64,000 nt of DNA, taken from contig NC_089224.1 of assembly GCF_963924675.1 (NCBI RefSeq), forward strand, positions 62,729,464 to 62,793,463, given 5' to 3'. Position 1 is the stretch's first letter; each line of letters begins with the position of its first letter. The DNA is from Phocoena phocoena. Taxonomy: Eukaryota; Chordata; Mammalia; Artiodactyla; Phocoenidae. The notes under the pieces were generated by a model. It saw only the letters and a list, made by a program, of their open reading frames with translations. It was not told the DNA's origin and searched no databases. The translations under genes were made by a program, and so were the position numbers. Below are positions 1-64,000 of the stretch, in pieces.

Positions 1-1927
1 AGAGTAGATCCTCAAAGTTCCTGTCACAGGAAAAAAATTTTTTCTGACTATGTGTGGTGATGGATGTTACTAGATTTAGGTGTGATCATGTCCCAATATA
101 GACATATATCGTATCATTATGCTGTATATCTGAACCTATTATTATATGTCAATTATACCTCAACAACAGCAAAAAAAATGTGGATGAAGAGGAGGCCGAA
201 GAGAGGGTCAATGAGACGCAACATGAGAAAGAGACACAAGGAAGTGGATTCTCCCCTGGAGCCCCGACAAAGGAAGGCAGGCTGGTGACACCTTGGTTTG
301 GGCCCAGAGAGACCCACAGCAAACCCGTGACCTACAGGGCTGTGAAAATGTAAGTTGTATTGAGGTACTAAGTTTGTGGTAATTTGTTAGAGAGGCCATA
401 GAAAGTTAACATACCGAGTCTCCAGAGAGATTAGAGCAAACGTATCTCAACCGATAGGTGGGATAAGAAGGGTAGCTACTTGAAAACAGATTAGAAATCT
501 CGCTCTAAAACAAGGAAACGTTTAGCTAAGATACGCTTCTGTAGACTAAAACATCAAATGCTACCATATTAAAACTAGGGAGTAACCCTATGAAACTGAA
601 AAAGGTTAAATTAATACTTAAAAGGCAGGATCACTAGAAAGAATAATACTGAGAACAGACGAGGGTATGGGGAAACAGACACGTACGCACACCGCTGACC
701 GAGATACCAACTCCATTCTGTGCAGCAATATGTATGCGTCAGATGTTTTTACAGTGTGTGCCGTGGTTTACGGGTTAGAATTTTCAGGAGAGCGTTATTT
801 GGATTGAGATTACTATGTTTTGGTACACTCATTAATGGATGTTAATATATGTATTGCTGTATAAAAACACTCATTGCTATGGAAAAATATTTGTAATAGA
901 AAAACCATGCTACAAAACAGTGTGCTATACTTTTATAAATAAAATATTTATGTATATAAAAAGACTGGAAGGCAACTGGAGTTAAATGTATATTGGGTGA
1001 TGGACTTATACAAATTTTCCTTTCTTAAAAATATTTTCTAAGCTAAGTATGTAATTAGAAACAAATCTACTAAAAAATGGTAAAGCATATCCAAACTTTT
1101 ACATAGAAGACTACAAACTACTAGGATTTACTACTTTGCGAGGAGGTATGGGGTGAAAACTTAGGTAAGAAGAAATTTTAGACTTTTCAAGGCAGCCGTA
1201 ACCTTTGAAATATGATACTTGCCTTGGGTGCAAAGTTTAAGAGGGCACCAAAAGTCGGTAATCGAGATAAATACTATTCAGTGCGATGTTTTCAAAACTC
1301 AAACTCAAAAAAACAAAACAAAACAAAACACCTCAAAACTCATGCCAAACAGAGCCATAATGAATACAATATCAAGATAAAGACAGGATCAGTATCTGAT
1401 CCATGATGGACAAAATGGACCACAGTTTGACGATTATCTTCTAAAGCAGTGATTCTCAAAGTGTGGTCCTGGGTCCAGTCACATCAGCATCCCCTGTGAG
1501 CCTGTCAGAAAGGCCGACTCTCAGCCCCTTCCGCAGGCTACTGAATCAGAAACTCAGGGGTAGACGCCAGCAATCACCCAGGTTAGAGAACCACTGTGCT
1601 AGGTTAACAGATAGGTGGTATCAACAGCCATGCTGGTAGAAAATGTATATGACACTGATTTCCAAAGGCAACATTCCGTGTTTGCTGTGAGCCTGGCCCT
1701 GTGCTAAGCTCTTCGCATGACTGGGGGCACATTTAGTACTTCAGTTTCACAGAGGAGGAGACTGGGCTCAAGCAGGGTTAAGTATACGGCCTGGGGTGGT
1801 CCAGCTAGGACACGAGAGACCCCAAGACCTGGAGTCCAGATGTGCCTGACTCTGCTCTGTTGGCATCTGTGGTAACAGCGATGCAGGTGGCCAGGGCCAA
1901 ACCAGTGGACAAACCACACGGACTCAC
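1..1927 (-). other. SMARCA2: SMARCA2 terminal intron, partial
   Basis: Sequence after the donor at 1927. I looked for the expected lysine-rich KIKLNKKDD-type exon and the acidic final exon on the minus strand and found neither. The stretch is AT-rich, with a hAT-type MITE at 1447-1596 as the only repeat I can name. Short ORFs here have no recognisable similarity. Confidence 0.8.
1447..1596 (+). repeat. hAT-type MITE (MER5-like)
   Basis: Starts cagtgattctcaaagtgtgg and ends ttagagaaccactg, giving imperfect terminal inverted repeats. The interior ctactgaatcagaaactcag is typical of MER5-group elements. Confidence 0.85.
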
Positions 1928-63859
<61,932 letters not shown>

Positions 63860-64000
63860 CTGTTTGAGAAAACCAAGTGTTTGAGGGCCACTGTGCCTGG
63901 ATTAGCCTAGCAGACAGGTCACCCACCCAAGAGGGAACTATGGAAGCGTTCTTTAACCCACCTTCACTAATGCAAGATTCTGCTTACATTTTCAAAATAT
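63860..64000 (-). other. SMARCA2: SMARCA2 intron, partial, upstream of helicase exon
   Basis: Sequence before the acceptor at 63860-63861. It includes a modest pyrimidine tract and no coding signal. The exon encoding the preceding helicase motifs lies beyond the window. Confidence 0.8.

Overview
The window is mammalian nuclear DNA, and the repeats point to a cetacean, probably a toothed whale. At least six near-identical young copies of the tRNA-derived CHR-type SINE of whales and hippos are present (5094, 35107, 38852, 43342, 48917, 55247). Two more diverged relatives lie at 34233 and 41084. The young copies carry poly-A tails, and several have perfect target-site duplications. The rest of the non-coding sequence is typical mammalian intron: L1, MIR and L2-like fragments, hAT and Tigger relics, and microsatellites.

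Only one gene can be supported. It is the 3' part of SMARCA2 (BRM), the ATPase of the BAF (SWI/SNF) chromatin remodeller, on the minus strand. Eight coding exons are resolved with canonical AG/GT boundaries and compatible phases. In transcript order they are 63859-63632, 59913-59836, 54912-54694, 23206-22989, 15011-14958 (alternative), 5607-5502, 4807-4706 and 2060-1928. Together they encode 379 codons plus one base. These cover helicase motif VI, the linker and SnAC region, a basic AT-hook-like segment, the bromodomain and most of an acidic tail. The 5' exons lie beyond position 64000. The last coding exons and the 3' UTR were not found in 1-1927 and should lie to the left of the window.

Layout: 63632-63859 holds the helicase C-terminal exon. 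54694-59913 holds the linker/SnAC exons. 23207-54693 is one 31.5 kb intron filled with L1, SINE, MIR, Tigger and L2-like sequence. 14958-23206 holds the AT-hook/early bromodomain exon and a 54-nt alternative exon that adds 18 residues to the bromodomain. 1928-5607 holds the three exons that finish the bromodomain and start the acidic tail.

The most interesting observation is that the 3' splice site and pyrimidine tract of the alternative bromodomain exon appear to be the 3' end of a MIR retroposon lying directly upstream in the sense orientation. A second is a 198-bp near-palindrome of unidentified family at 61663-61860. I see no evidence of a novel multi-gene system here; this is a conserved chromatin gene in a repeat-rich intronic landscape.
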